DNA of 64,000 bases from Amblyomma americanum (GCF_052857255.1 NC_135505.1:53451102-53515101); one strand, 5' to 3'. Positions 1 through 13,605 are shown, counted from the stretch's first letter. Program-made: numbers and translations. Notes: a model not told the origin generated them from the letters alone.

Positions 1-147
1 GTCCCTTTCAACCTCAATTATTTCTGTACCGTCTGGAAATTACCAAATTTAAGCACGACGTGCATGTGAATATTATATTTCAGTCCGCCCGGAAACAGAA
101 ACGCGAAATATTGAGTGTGGTGCAGGCCGAGTGGCCTGTTGACTACA

Positions 148-465
148 GGGGCTCTTTTTTAAGGCGAAAACATTTAATGGCTCATACTCGCGCGTCGGGT
201 GTAACGCTGTATTCCACGAATAACGTGGCAACTACTCAAGATAGTAGAAAACCAATAGTAGTATCGGATAGAAGGGACGAAATATAACCCCCACGCCAAG
301 TTTTATGACAGGAGAGTGATTGGTTAATTATTAGAGCCAAATATAGCGAAAAACCAACAAACAAAACACCAAAATTTGTCGATATAGCGCGGACGTCGAT
401 AGAGCGACGGGAGAGGGTGACGTCACACCCGAGGTCGACATGATAACGGCGCGTGCGTTGGTGGC
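148..465 (+). repeat. Dispersed repeat family R, diverged partial copy
   Basis: A T-run followed by AAGGCGAAAACATTTAATGG and CTCATAC near 150-195 matches, with changes, the start of the better copy at 24,640 (TTTTTAATGCGAAAGCATT then TTATGGCTCA). Near 417-440 a TGACGTCACACCCGAGGTC stretch recurs at about 25,150 in the same copy. The two shared blocks in the same order support membership of one family. No coding potential is recognised. The boundaries are approximate. Confidence 0.45.
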
Positions 466-2589
466 GCCACCTGCGCGCCACCATCAGAGAAGCCTGAAGC
501 CAGAAAAGAAGGAGAAGAAGGCCAGAGAAGCAGACCGCAAGCGCCAACAACGTCGTCAGGCAAACAACAACGTCGTCTAAATCGAAAGTGTGGCAAGGCA
601 GAAGCCTCTGGGAGTGCCATTGGTATGACAACCTGCTAAGCTGGAATCGCAGTCGGCAAGGCCAGCGGCTTTCGCCTTGCCGCACTTTACATTGGCAAAT
701 GCCTCCCATATTTTTTTTCTCAAGTATGCTTTAAATTGCTCATAAATGATGCCTTAAGTTGAGAGAGTTCTTTTAACTCTACAAGGAAGTTAATCTTAGC
801 ATTCATTTGTACTTGAAATTCAAAGCACTCAGAAATAAAAGGAGCCAAGAGCATACTAAATTATCCTGGAAAATAAAGTTCTTACATAAATCCATCACGT
901 TTTGTAGCTCGCTGCAAAAAGAGGCACTTCATTTGGTCCTTCATTAGCAGCGCCCGCTTATGAGATTTTCCGTTACAAGTTATGTATGAATGTACCGCTG
1001 TTCCTATCGCTCATACAAATATTCACTAAAACCTAGAACTGCGCAATATCAGCGTCTCAGTCATTCCAAGTTTTAAGTGACATTGGCCAAAAGGAACAGT
1101 GGTAGATACACAAGAATTGTGTCTGTCACATGGACAGCAATTGCCGATCTCCTGCAAGGCTAGTCCCGTCTGCACATTCACATTACCGCCACTAGCATCG
1201 CGCAATTTATCTCTGGAAACTGAGGGAAGTTAATATTTCACAAAGCGAGGAAACCAAGGTGATTGGGAACAGTCATTAATGGACGACTAAGGGAATATGA
1301 CGGAAACCACAGTTACACCGTCAAAACGCCATGTAGACGAAAGGTGCAGTATTAAGTCAGTATTTGTTTAAAAATAAATTTTTATATTATTGTCTGTATA
1401 AATTGTGTTGATACGAAAACGCACCTTTTCATCCACTTCTATATCTCGAGTGTTACAGTACTGTAGTACACCTCACTTACCGAGGTGTCAGGCACCAGAC
1501 ACAGCAAGTTCGAGCGAGTATGGAGCGCCAGGCACAGCAATTTCAAATCTGTCATGGTCTTTGGCCTTTTTATAAAACATGCCCTCAAAAACAAACGAAT
1601 AAGCCATTTTAGGAGAGATTTGTACAAAGGGCCGTTATCCGTTATCCTATGTACCAAATTTTCCTGTAGAAACTGTTTTTTACATGTTGTGATCATCGCC
1701 CTAAATGCAATGTTGTGTAGGCATGAATCAGATAGGGATGTATAAGCTAACAGTCATATATCACAGTTAGGAATGATACGCGGCGGAGCAGACGCTCAGA
1801 TACCCGTATCGTCATGTTCACGATTATATTCGCCGGAAGCTATGTAGTATTTGTTCGTGAAAGCTCAAAGCCGCAAGAAATGCAGCTGCATCAGTTTGTC
1901 ACGTGAGGTACAAAAATATTCAATGGAATCATTTCGGCCGCACGCAGCTGCTTATTCGCAAATCGATATTTTAGTGAGTGATTACCGCTAATTTTATAGA
2001 ATATTCTCCGCCAGCTTCAAGCTGAGCAACGCCGAGACGGAAGGTGATACTTTTATTCGCTGACTAAAAGCAAGTTCGTTGCTATGGGACCACATAAGCT
2101 CTCGGTTAGTAGTGGAAGTAAGTCAGCCGAATAAAAAAATCTATAGGGCGCCACATTGACACTTTTAATTGTGCAAGACTTTGAAGCCAACACATGAGAT
2201 TTGATGGAAGTGTCACACCTTCAAATCTTGAAACTCCTGAAAAAGGGCTCGCCTGCACAGTCAATGTGCATTGAGCTTCGCGAACGTTTTGATGAAGCCC
2301 TTTTCTACGGCCAACTAAGCAAACATATCGACGATCGCCTAGACTTGTTCAGCCGCCTGGGTGCACTGAGCCGACTTTGTCAAACCGGAACCGAACATAA
2401 ACCTGTAACTATAACTGAACACGTATGGTTGCTTGTAACGGGCACAGAACCAAACCCATATTTTTTTCGCCAGCTTGGAACTGAACCAGAACCGGAACGG
2501 TTGAAAGAAACCTTTTCAAAACGGCTCGGGATTCCGTTCAGCCTAGGGTTTCTTGAAGCACGGATTACGTCATTGTTAGGCTAGAATGC
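466..2589. other. No recognisable gene
   Basis: Moderately AT-rich sequence with short frames only. A purine-rich stretch at 480-600 reads as arginine- and glutamine-rich peptides but has no recognisable domain. Around 2,360-2,540 there is low-complexity sequence rich in AACCGGAAC-like words; a similar GTCAAACC(A/G)GAAC block occurs on the opposite strand near 18,640-18,775, which suggests another dispersed repeat. Nothing else can be supported. Confidence 0.4.
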
Positions 2590-2822
2590 TTTATGGTTTA
2601 TGGAGGTTTTGACTTCTCAAAGCGATTTAGGCTATGAGAGACGCCTTTGTAAAGAGCTCCGGAAATTTCGACCTCTTGAGGTTCTTTCACGTGCATTGGA
2701 ATCGCACATACGCTGGTCTTTAGAATTTAGCCTCTATCGAAATTCGACCACCGTGGCCCGGATTGAAATAGCGTATTCCGGGTCACCAGCCAACCACTAT
2801 AATCACTGAGCCACCGCTGCCG
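2590..2822 (-). mobile_element. tRNA-derived SINE, family A
   Basis: Read on the minus strand it begins with an A-box-like GGTGGCTCAGTG-type head (plus-strand complement at 2,805-2,822), continues through a degraded B box and a GTTAAAGAACCTCAAG-type middle, and ends with CTCATAGCCTAAATCGC and a tail of AAACC words. The same order is found at 13.6, 15.7, 34.5, 53.8, 54.2 and 60.5 kb in this window. Tick genomes carry an abundant tRNA-derived SINE of this design (Ruka-like). The assignment rests on internal repetition and the tRNA-like head. Confidence 0.75.
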
Positions 2823-3389
2823 CTCATTTAGGCAGAATTAGATGAGCTAGCGCATAGATTTAATCACTGAAAGCTACCTGTTCTACTCAGAGCGAAAATG
2901 GCCCCTGGTGGACGGCAATAAAACTCATGTAACTCTGGTTTCGAGGGAAGTAAGCTAACTGTCTCTTCCGTAGTGTACTTTCTACAATTACAAAATCTTT
3001 CACATAAGACCTGTGAAATGCGGAGTTTATTAGATTCATGTTTGCAGACAGTTTCAAATTTGTAGCACTGCTCCAACTCATAAGGCACCGACAGAAAATA
3101 GCTGCACATTACTTGTGCGGCATAGCATGAAACAGGTGAAACGACCAAACCACGCTGTGCAGTATTCACTTCCGGAAACATTCGTTTTCTCATCAGTGGC
3201 TATGGAGCTGCCAAAGATATCCCCCTGGCGTTGATCACCGATTATATAAAGACTGACAACTTCGTGTATTGGTGCAGTCAGAGGCAAACCTGTGTTCTGG
3301 ACTAAACCTTTGCTTCGCTTCGGGCAGGTGAGAGTGCATTGCACCTGTTGTAATTCATCACATTTCGGGTTTTGCCGCTGATATCATCA
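2823..3389 (+). other. Possible 5' leader of the CR1-like LINE
   Basis: No gene is seen. TATATAAA lies at 3,243-3,250, roughly 140 bp before the first ATG of the LINE ORF1 at 3,390. It could be part of an element leader or promoter, or host sequence. The true 5' end of the LINE is not identified. Confidence 0.25.
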
Positions 3390-4363
3390 TGCCTTCTTTG
3401 TGTACTTCTTGCTCAAAACCCATACCGAAAGATGGGAAATTTATGACTTGTACCTGCGAGGGCGAAGTTCACTTCGGGAAAAACTGCTCGTCAGTTACTG
3501 ATAAACCTTACAAAAAGATGAGTAACATACGAAAAGTGGAAGTGCCCTTCATGCAAGGTTGATTCTAAGCATCCTGACATAGCATCCAACGCTAATGATT
3601 GTTCGTTCTCGCACTAGTTGTCTACTCTGTATATGAAACTGGATTATTTGACGACAACATTTTCAGCACTCATGGTGAAAATTGAAGAACTATTGTTGGT
3701 CAAGAAAACTAATGAAAAGGTTGCTTCGGCAGTGGAGGACATACAGCCCTCTATTGACTTCCTTTCGTCATGGTATGACGCGGTGCTTGCTACAGTGACT
3801 ACTAATCATGCTGAGCGCAAAGACCTTCGATCACAAGTTCAATCTCTCTCTTAAACGCTAGCTTTCCAGACACAGGTGATTGATAGGATGAGTGGGAAGA
3901 TAAATGATCTGGAACAATACAGCCGAAGATGTAACTTCGAGATTCACGGCCTTCCCGTCAAATCTGATGAAAACCTGGACTCTTTCCTAAGTACCTTGGC
4001 AAGCAAGCTAAATATAACGGATTTTAACAAGCAGATATCTCGCTAATACATCGGCTGCCATTCAGTGGCTACAATATTCCAGCGATTCTAGTGCAAACTC
4101 GGTCCATTTCTGTTAAGCAGAAGTGGCTCGGGGCTCAGATGGGCCTTCCTGATTTGGTGCTAGACGATCAGTTTGCTCGGCTATTTTTTAACAATAGCCT
4201 GTGTGAGTTTCTTCGCGAGTTATCCCGACTATCAAAGTCTCGTGACAAAGAAAGTGGTTTTCAGTTAGTCTGGACTAAAAATGGGAAGGTCTTCGCAAAA
4301 CATTCCGAAGGCACACCTCTCATTCGCATCAACAAGCTCCCGAATCTTGAAAAACTAACATAA
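3390..4363 (+). pseudogene. LINE ORF1: PHD-like finger, coiled coil, RRM-like domain
   Basis: The product would be the RNA-binding chaperone-like ORF1 protein of a non-LTR retrotransposon. From ATG 3,390 the frame shows CTSCSKP, then CTCEGEVHFGKNC, then, after a one-base frame change near 3,540, WKCPSCK: a cysteine/histidine pattern like a PHD finger, a domain known in CR1-group ORF1 proteins. A coiled-coil segment follows (3,618-3,850), a stop, and then LEQYSRRCNFEIHGLP (near 3,905-3,955), the hallmark start of the RRM-like domain. The last part, 4,091-4,363, ends with FFNNSLCEFLRELSRLSKSR and VWTKNGKVFAKHSEG, typical of the C-terminal part. Several stops and frameshifts are present, so this is a relic. 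Confidence 0.75.
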
Positions 4364-4439
4364 CCTTGTCCCACTTTGGTTTCGTGAATTGTTTCGATTT
4401 TTCTAATGTCCGAATTTTCTTTCGGCATCACACAGGCAA

Positions 4440-6556
4440 TTCATTTCAGTTTATTCATGTTAACATTCCCAATATACTGAAACAAACAATGGGAACGTTT
4501 TTGTGCGCTAACTCACCCTTTTCATTCAAGTTTTGACGGTGTTGCTCACAAGGAAGTGAACGTTTCGTCAGCTCTGTTATCACAATATCGCTGCCAGGGT
4601 ACTAGTCATATTCTTAAACTGGTCTACAAGGAACAGGAGAAAGAATCGCAGTTTTCGTTAAAGGTTCTTGGTCCATTTCTGAAATTAGATTCCTTTCACT
4701 CAAGCAGAAGTAGTTGCGCAACGCTCGAGTACACCTTGGTTGCCATTGGTTCTCACAATTTACCGCCCTCTGTGCGGTAACGGTCGCATCTTTTTAGCGG
4801 AGGTCAATTCTGCAATATCATCATTTTCTTGTGAAGAACACGTGCGGATTGTCGGTTACATGAGTATCGATGTTCTACGCCCCACTGCGCCGCCAATGAC
4901 CGCCGATTATCTGGACACTATATCAAAGTGGGGACTAGAGACTAAACTTCACAGCCCTGCACGTGAGGAATATGTATCTGGGCATCTGGTCATGTCTTGC
5001 ATCGACCACATAAACGTGCGTTCTCAAAACCTGTCGGTGCAGTCTACTGTGGTTGAGGTCAAGCTTGCAGACCACTATTTCGTTTGCTGCTCGTTAACAG
5101 GTGGTTGCAGCGACCTTGCATCTATGCGCAGCCAGCCAAAAGTATCAGTACTTGATTATAAGCTTCTTGATGAAAGACTATGAAAGCACGAATAGCATTT
5201 TTTATTGACAGTGTGTCCCCTGCGGACTTATATGACAGTTTCGTCGAACATTTCGTTCGCACAAAGCTGAAATTTCACGCATGGGGACAGTTAAGCAACG
5301 AAATATAGACAATATGTGGATGTCACCCGTAATAGGGGATGCCGTTAAAGAGAGAGATCTGCTCTGGGCTCGATCAAGACGTGCCCTAAACTGTAATGAA
5401 CTACGACTGCAATTTAAACGTGAACGAAACCGTGTGAATGCCATTACCCGCCTGGTCAAGCGCAATCACTATAGTTCTAATTTTAACGAGGCACGTTTTA
5501 ACTGCAAGAAAACGTGGTCGTTGGTCAATAATCTGAAAGGAGTGAGCGCTGCTGTTTATAATGATACATTTTTTATCTCGCATTTTCATAAAGATGGACA
5601 GAGCATAGAGAATGATTTTCGCACCCTATTTTCTCTGGTCTCTGGTACCTCTGCGGTCCCCGCCTACCGACGGTCCTATGCCTCCCAGTGTGATGGAATC
5701 TGCTTTCCTTCATGATAATACCAAAAGTGAATTAAGGTGTATTCTTTTCAATCTTAAACGTAACAAATCTCCTGGTCATGACAGCCGCACAGTTTCTGAA
5801 TTGCGCAGAAATTTTGAATCGATTAAAGGTGTACTACAAGTTATAGTTAACAGTATCATTTCCAGAGGTATAATACCAACTTCAATAAAAACTACTAAAC
5901 TTATACCTTTGTATAATAGAGGCACCAGAAGCAAGATGAGTAATTATCCAGCTATTTCATTTCTTCCATGTATCAGTCATGTTTTCGAAAAGCATCTACT
6001 ACATACCATGAAGAATTCTTTGAACAGTCACAGCATTATATCGCCCGATCAGTACGGCATCATACCAGGCAAATGAACAACAGTCCTTCTTGCTGAACCC
6101 TCTGACGTACTAAATTCAGCTTCGATAAGAATCAAGTCGTATGCTCTCTTTTCCTTGACTTAGGCAAGGCTTTTGATAGTATATGCCACGTTCTTTTGTT
6201 TGGTGAACTTTCTGCACTAGAATTTCGTGGTTCGTTTTTGCAATTGCTTATGAACTTTTTACACGATAGGCGCCCATTAGTGTCGATTTCAAAATTTCAT
6301 AGCCATTTCAAGGCAATTACATCCGGTGCCTGTTTTTTTCCAATATGCGGACGGCACTGGTATTGTTTCGCAAGAAAACATTTACACTGATGCAGTTACA
6401 AAATTACAGATGGCACCTATTAAAGCCGTGGACTGGTTTACGTCTAACTTTATCAATGTTAATGGTTCTAAAACGAAACTTAAAAGTTTTCACAACCCAT
6501 TAAAACAATTCGAGTTGAGCCATCCTGCTTATTTGCGTACTTCCTTCTGTCTTCAT
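4440..6556 (+). pseudogene. LINE ORF2, endonuclease and reverse transcriptase (5' part)
   Basis: This encodes the target-nicking and copying enzyme of the CR1-like LINE. The endonuclease begins with FIHVNI (about 4,450) and continues with IYRPLCGNGRIFLAEV, a degraded GDMNID-type motif (VGYMSIDVL, about 4,855), SCIDHINVR (about 4,998) and LADHYFV (about 5,066), in the order of AP-like endonucleases. The RT follows: a thumb-proximal stretch 5,281-5,600, then LKRNKSPGHDS (about 5,750), FLPCISHVFEKHLL, FLDLGKAFD (motif A, about 6,155) and QYADGTGIV, a YADD motif with one aspartate lost (about 6,340). At least four frame changes are needed. The frame is broken at 6,557-6,567 by the RTE insertion and resumes at 9,772. 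Confidence 0.8.
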
Positions 6557-6567
6557 TGTAGCTGTGT
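6557..6567. repeat. Target-site duplication, left copy
   Basis: TGTAGCTGTGT is identical to 9,761-9,771 and directly abuts the RTE 3' triplet tail. Confidence 0.85.
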
Positions 6568-6596
6568 CATCATCATCATCATCATCATCAGCCTTA

Positions 6597-9404
6597 CTAC
6601 ACCCACTGCAGGGCAAAGGCCTCTCCCATGTCTCTCCAATTAACCCTATCCTTTGCCAGCTGCATCCACCCTTTGCCTGCAAGCTTCTTAATCTCATCCG
6701 CCCACCTAACCTTCTGCCGCCCCCTGCTACGCTTACTTTCTCTTGGAACCCACTCCGTTACCCTTAAAGACCAGCGGTTATCTTGCCTTCGCATTACATG
6801 CCCTGCCCAAGCCCATTTCTTTCTCTTGATTTTGACTAGGATGTTATTAACCCGTGTTTGTTCCCTCACCCACTCTGCCAGCTTCCGATCTCTTAACGTT
6901 ACACCTATCATTTTTCTTTCCATGGCTTGCTGTGTTGTCCTTAACTTAAGCTGAACTCTTTTCGTTAGCTTCCACGTTTCTGCCCCGTAGGTGAGTACCG
7001 GTAAGATTATGCTGTTGTACACTTTCCTCTTGAGGGAAATTGGTAAACTGCCACTCATGATCTGCGAGAATTTGCCATATGCGCTCCACCCCATTCTTAT
7101 CCTTCTAGTTATCTCCCTCTCATGATCCGGATCAGCTGTCACTACCTGCCCTAAGTAGACGTATTCCGGCACAATTTCTAGGCTCTCCCTGCCAACTGTG
7201 AACTGTTGTTCCCTTGCTAGGCTGTTGAACATTACCTTGGTTTTCTGCATGTTAATTTTTAGACCCATCGATCTGCTCTGCCTGTCTAACTCGTTGATCA
7301 TGATTTTCAGTTCACCTCCTGAGTGACTCAGCAAGGCAATGTCATCAGCAAATCGCAGATTATTTAGGTATTCTCCATTTATTCTTATTCCCAACTGTTC
7401 CCAATTCAGGCCTCGAAAAACCTCCTGCAAACATGCGGTGAACAGCATTGGCGAGATCGTGTCTCCTTGCCTGACACCCTTCCTTATTGGAATTTTATTG
7501 CTGACTTTATGGAGGACTATAGTAGCTGTGCAGTCGCTATATATATCTTCCAGTATTTTGACATAAGGCTCTTCTACCCCCTGATTACGCAATGCCTGTA
7601 TGACTGCTGAGGTTTCCAATGAGTCGAATGCTTTCTCGTAATCAATGAAAGCTATATAGACAGGTTGGTTATATTCTGCGCATTTCTCTATCACCTGATT
7701 GATAGTGTGAATATGATCTATTGTGGAATATCCTTTACGAAAGCCTGCCTGATCATTTGGTTGATTAAAGTCTAACGTTGCCCTGACTCTATTAGCGATT
7801 ACCTTAGTAAATACTTTGTAGGCAACGAATAGTAAGCTGATCGGCCTGTAAATTTTCAAGTCCTTGGCGTCTCCCTTCTTATGAATTAAGATAATGTTTG
7901 CATTCTTCCAAGCTTCTGGTACAGTCGAGGTCATAAGGCATTGCGTATACAGGGTGGCTTGTTTTTCTAGCACAATGTCCCCTCCATCCTTCAACAGATC
8001 TGCTGTTACCTGATCCTCCCCAGCTGCTTTTCCCCTTTTCATTGCTTCTAAGGCTTTCTTTACTTCATCTTTCGTTACTGGCGGGATGACGCATTGCTGT
8101 GCACTGCTGTTCTCATTAGCGCTCTGATTACATTGGCTACTGTACAGGTCTGTGTAGAACTCTTCGGCTACGTTAACTATCTTATCCATTTCGCTAATGA
8201 CATTGCCCTGCTTGTCTCTTAATGCATACATCTGGTTTTTACCTATGCCTAGTAAACTCTTCACTGTTTTTAGGCTACCTCCGTTCTTTATAGCATGCTC
8301 GATTCTCTCCGTATTAAACTTCCTTATGTCGGCTACCTTGCGCTTATTTATTAACTTTGATAGCTCCGTTAGCTCTATTCTATCGGTAGTGTTAGATGCC
8401 TTCATGTTTTGGCGCTTCTTAATCAGATCTTTCGTCACCTGAGATAGCTTCCCGGTATCTTTTCAAACTGTCCTACCGCCTACTTCTACTGCGCACTCCG
8501 TAATTATTGATGTCAGGTTATCGTGCATTGAATGAACATCAAGGTCATCTTCCTCAGTTAAAGCCGAATATCTGTTTTGCAGCGCTATCCTAAACTCCTG
8601 TGCTTTCCCTCTTACGGCTAACTCGTTAATGGTCTTCTTCTTCGCTAGCTTCTTCCGTTCTCTCTTCAAGTCTAAGCTAATTCTAGACCTTACCATTCTG
8701 TGGTCGCTGCAACGCACCCTTCCGAGGACGGCCACATCCTGAATGATGCCAGGTTTAGCGCATAGTATGAAGTCGATTTCATTTTTAATCTCACCATTGG
8801 GGCTCTTCCAGGTCCAATTCCTGTTTTCTCTTTTGCGGAAGAAGGTATTCATGATCCTTAAATTATTTCTATCCGCGAATTCGACTAATAGCGCTCCCAT
8901 ACTATTTCTAGAGCCTATCCCATAGTCCCCTACCGCGTGGTCGTCAGTCTGCTTCTTGCCCACCTTCGCATTGAAGTCGCCCATCAGTACACTGTACGGC
9001 GATTTTACTTTATTCATTGCTGATTCTACGTCCTCATAGAAGCTTTCAACGGTCTGGTCATCATGGCTGGATGTGGGTGCGTAGGCCTGCACCACTTCCA
9101 GCTTGTACCTCCTATTCAGCCTAATTACTATAGCTGCTACCCTCTCGTTAATACTGTAGAGCTCCTCTACGTTGCCAGCTATATCCTTATTAATGAGGAA
9201 ACCCACACCTAGTTCTCGTCTATCCTCTAACCCGCGATAGCACAGTATGTGTCCGTCCTTTAGTACTGTATACGCGTCACCTGTCCTCCTAACTTCGCTA
9301 AGCCCTATCACATCCCATTTAATTCCCGCTAGTTCCTGAAACAGCACTGCTAGGCTAGCCTCACTAGCTAAAGTTCTAGCGTTAAACGTTGCCAGGTTCA
9401 GATT
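6597..9404 (-). pseudogene. RTE ORF: AP endonuclease plus reverse transcriptase, one in-frame stop
   Basis: The polyprotein nicks DNA and reverse-transcribes the element RNA at the nick. Endonuclease signatures in order (minus strand, from about 9,404): LNLATFNARTL, LSEVRRTGD, VVQAYAPTS, GDFNAKVG, WTWKSPNG, IDFIL and SDHRMV. RT signatures in the downstream part, counted from codon 8,438: FIDYEKAFDS (residues about 264-273, motif A), GVRQGDTISP (about 321-330) and RFADDIALL (about 362-370, catalytic DD); a C-terminal KKWAWAGHVMRR stretch is typical of RTE/BovB. All catalytic residues I can recognise are intact. The only interruption is one TGA at 8,463-8,465; the frames on both sides are the same (8,465 minus 8,438 is a multiple of 3). 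The start is uncertain: this frame stays open back to a TAA at 9,510-9,512 without an ATG, while a 68-codon frame (9,604-9,398) overlaps it in another phase. Confidence 0.85.
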
Positions 9405-9679
9405 CCAATGGCGGCCTGTCCGCAGCCAGAGATTCTTAGCACCCTCCGCTGCATCACAGGTCTGACCGCCGCCGTGGTCAGTTGCTCTGCAGCCGCTGGG
9501 GACTGAGGGTTAATTGGTTTGATCAGAGAAGGTTGTGGCCAAGTACTACACCAGGGTGGCCAAATCCTGCTCTGTTGAGGGAGTGCGTTGTCGGTTTTCG
9601 TCACCGAGATCAGGCCGCACTCCAGGCCTGGTTATGCAATTCCATCAACACGCGGATTTTTTTTTTAACCCGGTGGAGA

Positions 9680-9756
9680 ATTGCGCGGCACCAGGATTTG
9701 AACCCCGGTCCTCTTGCACGCGAGTCGGATGTTCTACCTCTACGCCATCGCTGCCT
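9680..9756 (-). promoter_or_regulatory. tRNA-like pol III promoter at the RTE 5' end
   Basis: On the minus strand TGGCGTAGAGG (9,747-9,737) fits an A box and GGTTCAAATCC (9,704-9,694) is a near-perfect B box, about 33 bp apart as in tRNA genes. The block ends with CCGGTG-CCGCGCAATTC and an A-run. It is inside the target-site duplications, hence part of the element. It could serve as an internal pol III promoter for the LINE, or reflect capture of a SINE head. It is not a functional tRNA gene, since the acceptor stem is poor. Confidence 0.65.
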
Positions 9757-9760
9757 CTTC

Positions 9761-9771
9761 TGTAGCTGTGT
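9761..9771. repeat. Target-site duplication, right copy
   Basis: TGTAGCTGTGT directly abuts the tRNA-like 5' end of the RTE. The interrupted LINE ORF2 resumes straight afterwards. Confidence 0.85.
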
Positions 9772-10540
9772 ACCAGTAAAATACGCGCAGTCGGTCAAAT
9801 ATCTTGGCCAGATCTTCGACAGTGATCTCTCTTGGAGCTCCCACTTTTCTGTTGTTTGCCAAAGTCTTCGTGCTGTATCGTGTGTGCTGTATAATATTGA
9901 ATATTTTATGCCTTTTCCTGTAAGTAAATGTGTTACACACGCTCTAGCCTACAGTGTTCTTAGCTACGGCAACATTGTTTATGGTCACTGCATGGTTCGC
10001 TAGCAGAACAGGGTGAATTCGCTTCTGCATTGTCTCCTAAAGAATAATGCCTATGACTTGTCTATTGGTAATTACATTGATATTTTTTGAAGACTAAAGC
10101 TTCCAAGTTTTAACGCTTCCATATGTTTCTGCACGTGATTCAAGACCAAAATACCGTAACTGCATTCCTCACTCCTCAACCCGGTACAAAAGCGCACACG
10201 TCATTACTATGTACCTGCCTGTTTTAACAGTTTGCCACGTAGTGTATTCCGCATGAAAACTAAATGCAACCTGAAAAAAATTTTGCGGTATGAATCTGCG
10301 CTGTTTCCTGCCCCATAAATATTTCATATAATGTTGCTGCCTAATTTTTCAACTTAATGTCATCCCTCTTGCTGGTGTAATAAGTTATGCATCGATATTT
10401 GTTTCTGTGTTAATGTTTTTTTTAATAGTCAAGTTCGTTGCAACGCCTCTACTTTTTGGCAGTTTGCTTTCTGCCTGGCGCTGCCACTCCAACCTTTTGA
10501 GGCTTTGGTAGGCCTGATTCTTGCTGTATGACAATGAACA
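9772..10540 (+). pseudogene. LINE ORF2 3' part and 3' UTR
   Basis: This continues the RT of the same element after the nested RTE. VKYAQSVKYLGQIFDSDLSW (about 9,785-9,845) is the usual post-RT YLG motif, followed by a region reading YSVLSYGNIVYGH (about 9,950). Further on, RYKSAHVITMYLPVL can be read near 10,180-10,225, then stops accumulate. A TGTATGACAATGAACACCAATGA stretch ends the likely 3' UTR directly before the CTAC repeat at 10,565. It is inactive. Confidence 0.7.
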
Positions 10541-10564
10541 CCAATGAGAGTGCTATCTATCAAT

Positions 10565-10839
10565 CTACCTACCTACCTACCTACCTACCTACCTACCTAC
10601 CTACCTACCTACCTACCTACCTACCTACCTACCTACCTACCTACCTACCTACCTACCTACCTACCTACCTACCTACCTACCTACCTACCTACCTACCTAC
10701 CTACCTACCTACCTACCTACCTACCTACCTACCTACCTACCTGCCTGCCTACCTACCTACCTACCTACCTACCTACCTACCTACCTACCTACCTACCTAC
10801 CTACCTACCTACCTACCTACCTACCTACCTACCTACCTA

Positions 10840-10840
<1 letters not shown>
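10565..10840. repeat. CTAC tetranucleotide microsatellite
   Basis: About 69 near-perfect CTAC units, interrupted by CTGCCTGC at 10,741. This is the left block of the 3-kb compound array. It abuts the 3' end of the CR1-like LINE. Confidence 0.97.
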
Positions 10841-13577
<2,737 letters not shown>

Positions 13578-13605
13578 CAAGCCGCAAATACAAAATTAAA
13601 CCTAC

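Larger units (their letters stand above)
6568..9760 (-). mobile_element. Full-length RTE-clade LINE with tRNA-like 5' end
   Basis: A 3.19-kb non-LTR retrotransposon lies on the minus strand. Its 3' end is the ATC/CAT triplet tail at 6,568-6,591, its body holds endonuclease and RT, and its 5' end is a tRNA-like block at about 9,680-9,756. It is flanked by a perfect 11-bp duplication TGTAGCTGTGT (6,557-6,567 and 9,761-9,771), so everything between, including the tRNA-like block, moved as one unit. A triplet tail and an AP-endonuclease/RT single ORF without RNase H fit the RTE (RTE-1/BovB-like) clade. Three truncated relatives lie at 23.9, 31.2 and 44.7 kb. The perfect duplication and near-intact frame mark it as recent. 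Confidence 0.88.
3390..10540 (+). mobile_element. Old CR1/Jockey-group LINE, split by a nested RTE element
   Basis: Degraded but ordered pieces of one non-LTR retrotransposon run left to right: ORF1 (3,390-4,363), ORF2 endonuclease (about 4,440-5,180), ORF2 reverse transcriptase (about 5,280-6,556), then, beyond the RTE insertion, the post-RT region with its KYLGQIFDSDLSWSSH motif (from 9,772) and a 3' UTR up to the CTAC array. Reading continuity across the insertion and the 11-bp duplication TGTAGCTGTGT show that both halves were once contiguous. The ORF1 PHD-like finger and the sequence style suggest the CR1 group; a Jockey-group assignment is the alternative. Multiple stops and frameshifts make it inactive. 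Confidence 0.8.

Noticed and set aside
236..709. 157-codon minus-strand ORF
   Set aside because: No recognisable domain or codon bias, and it overlaps dispersed-repeat sequence.
6500..6697. ORFs with poly-serine or poly-aspartate
   Set aside because: They come from the CAT/ATC triplet tail of the RTE element.
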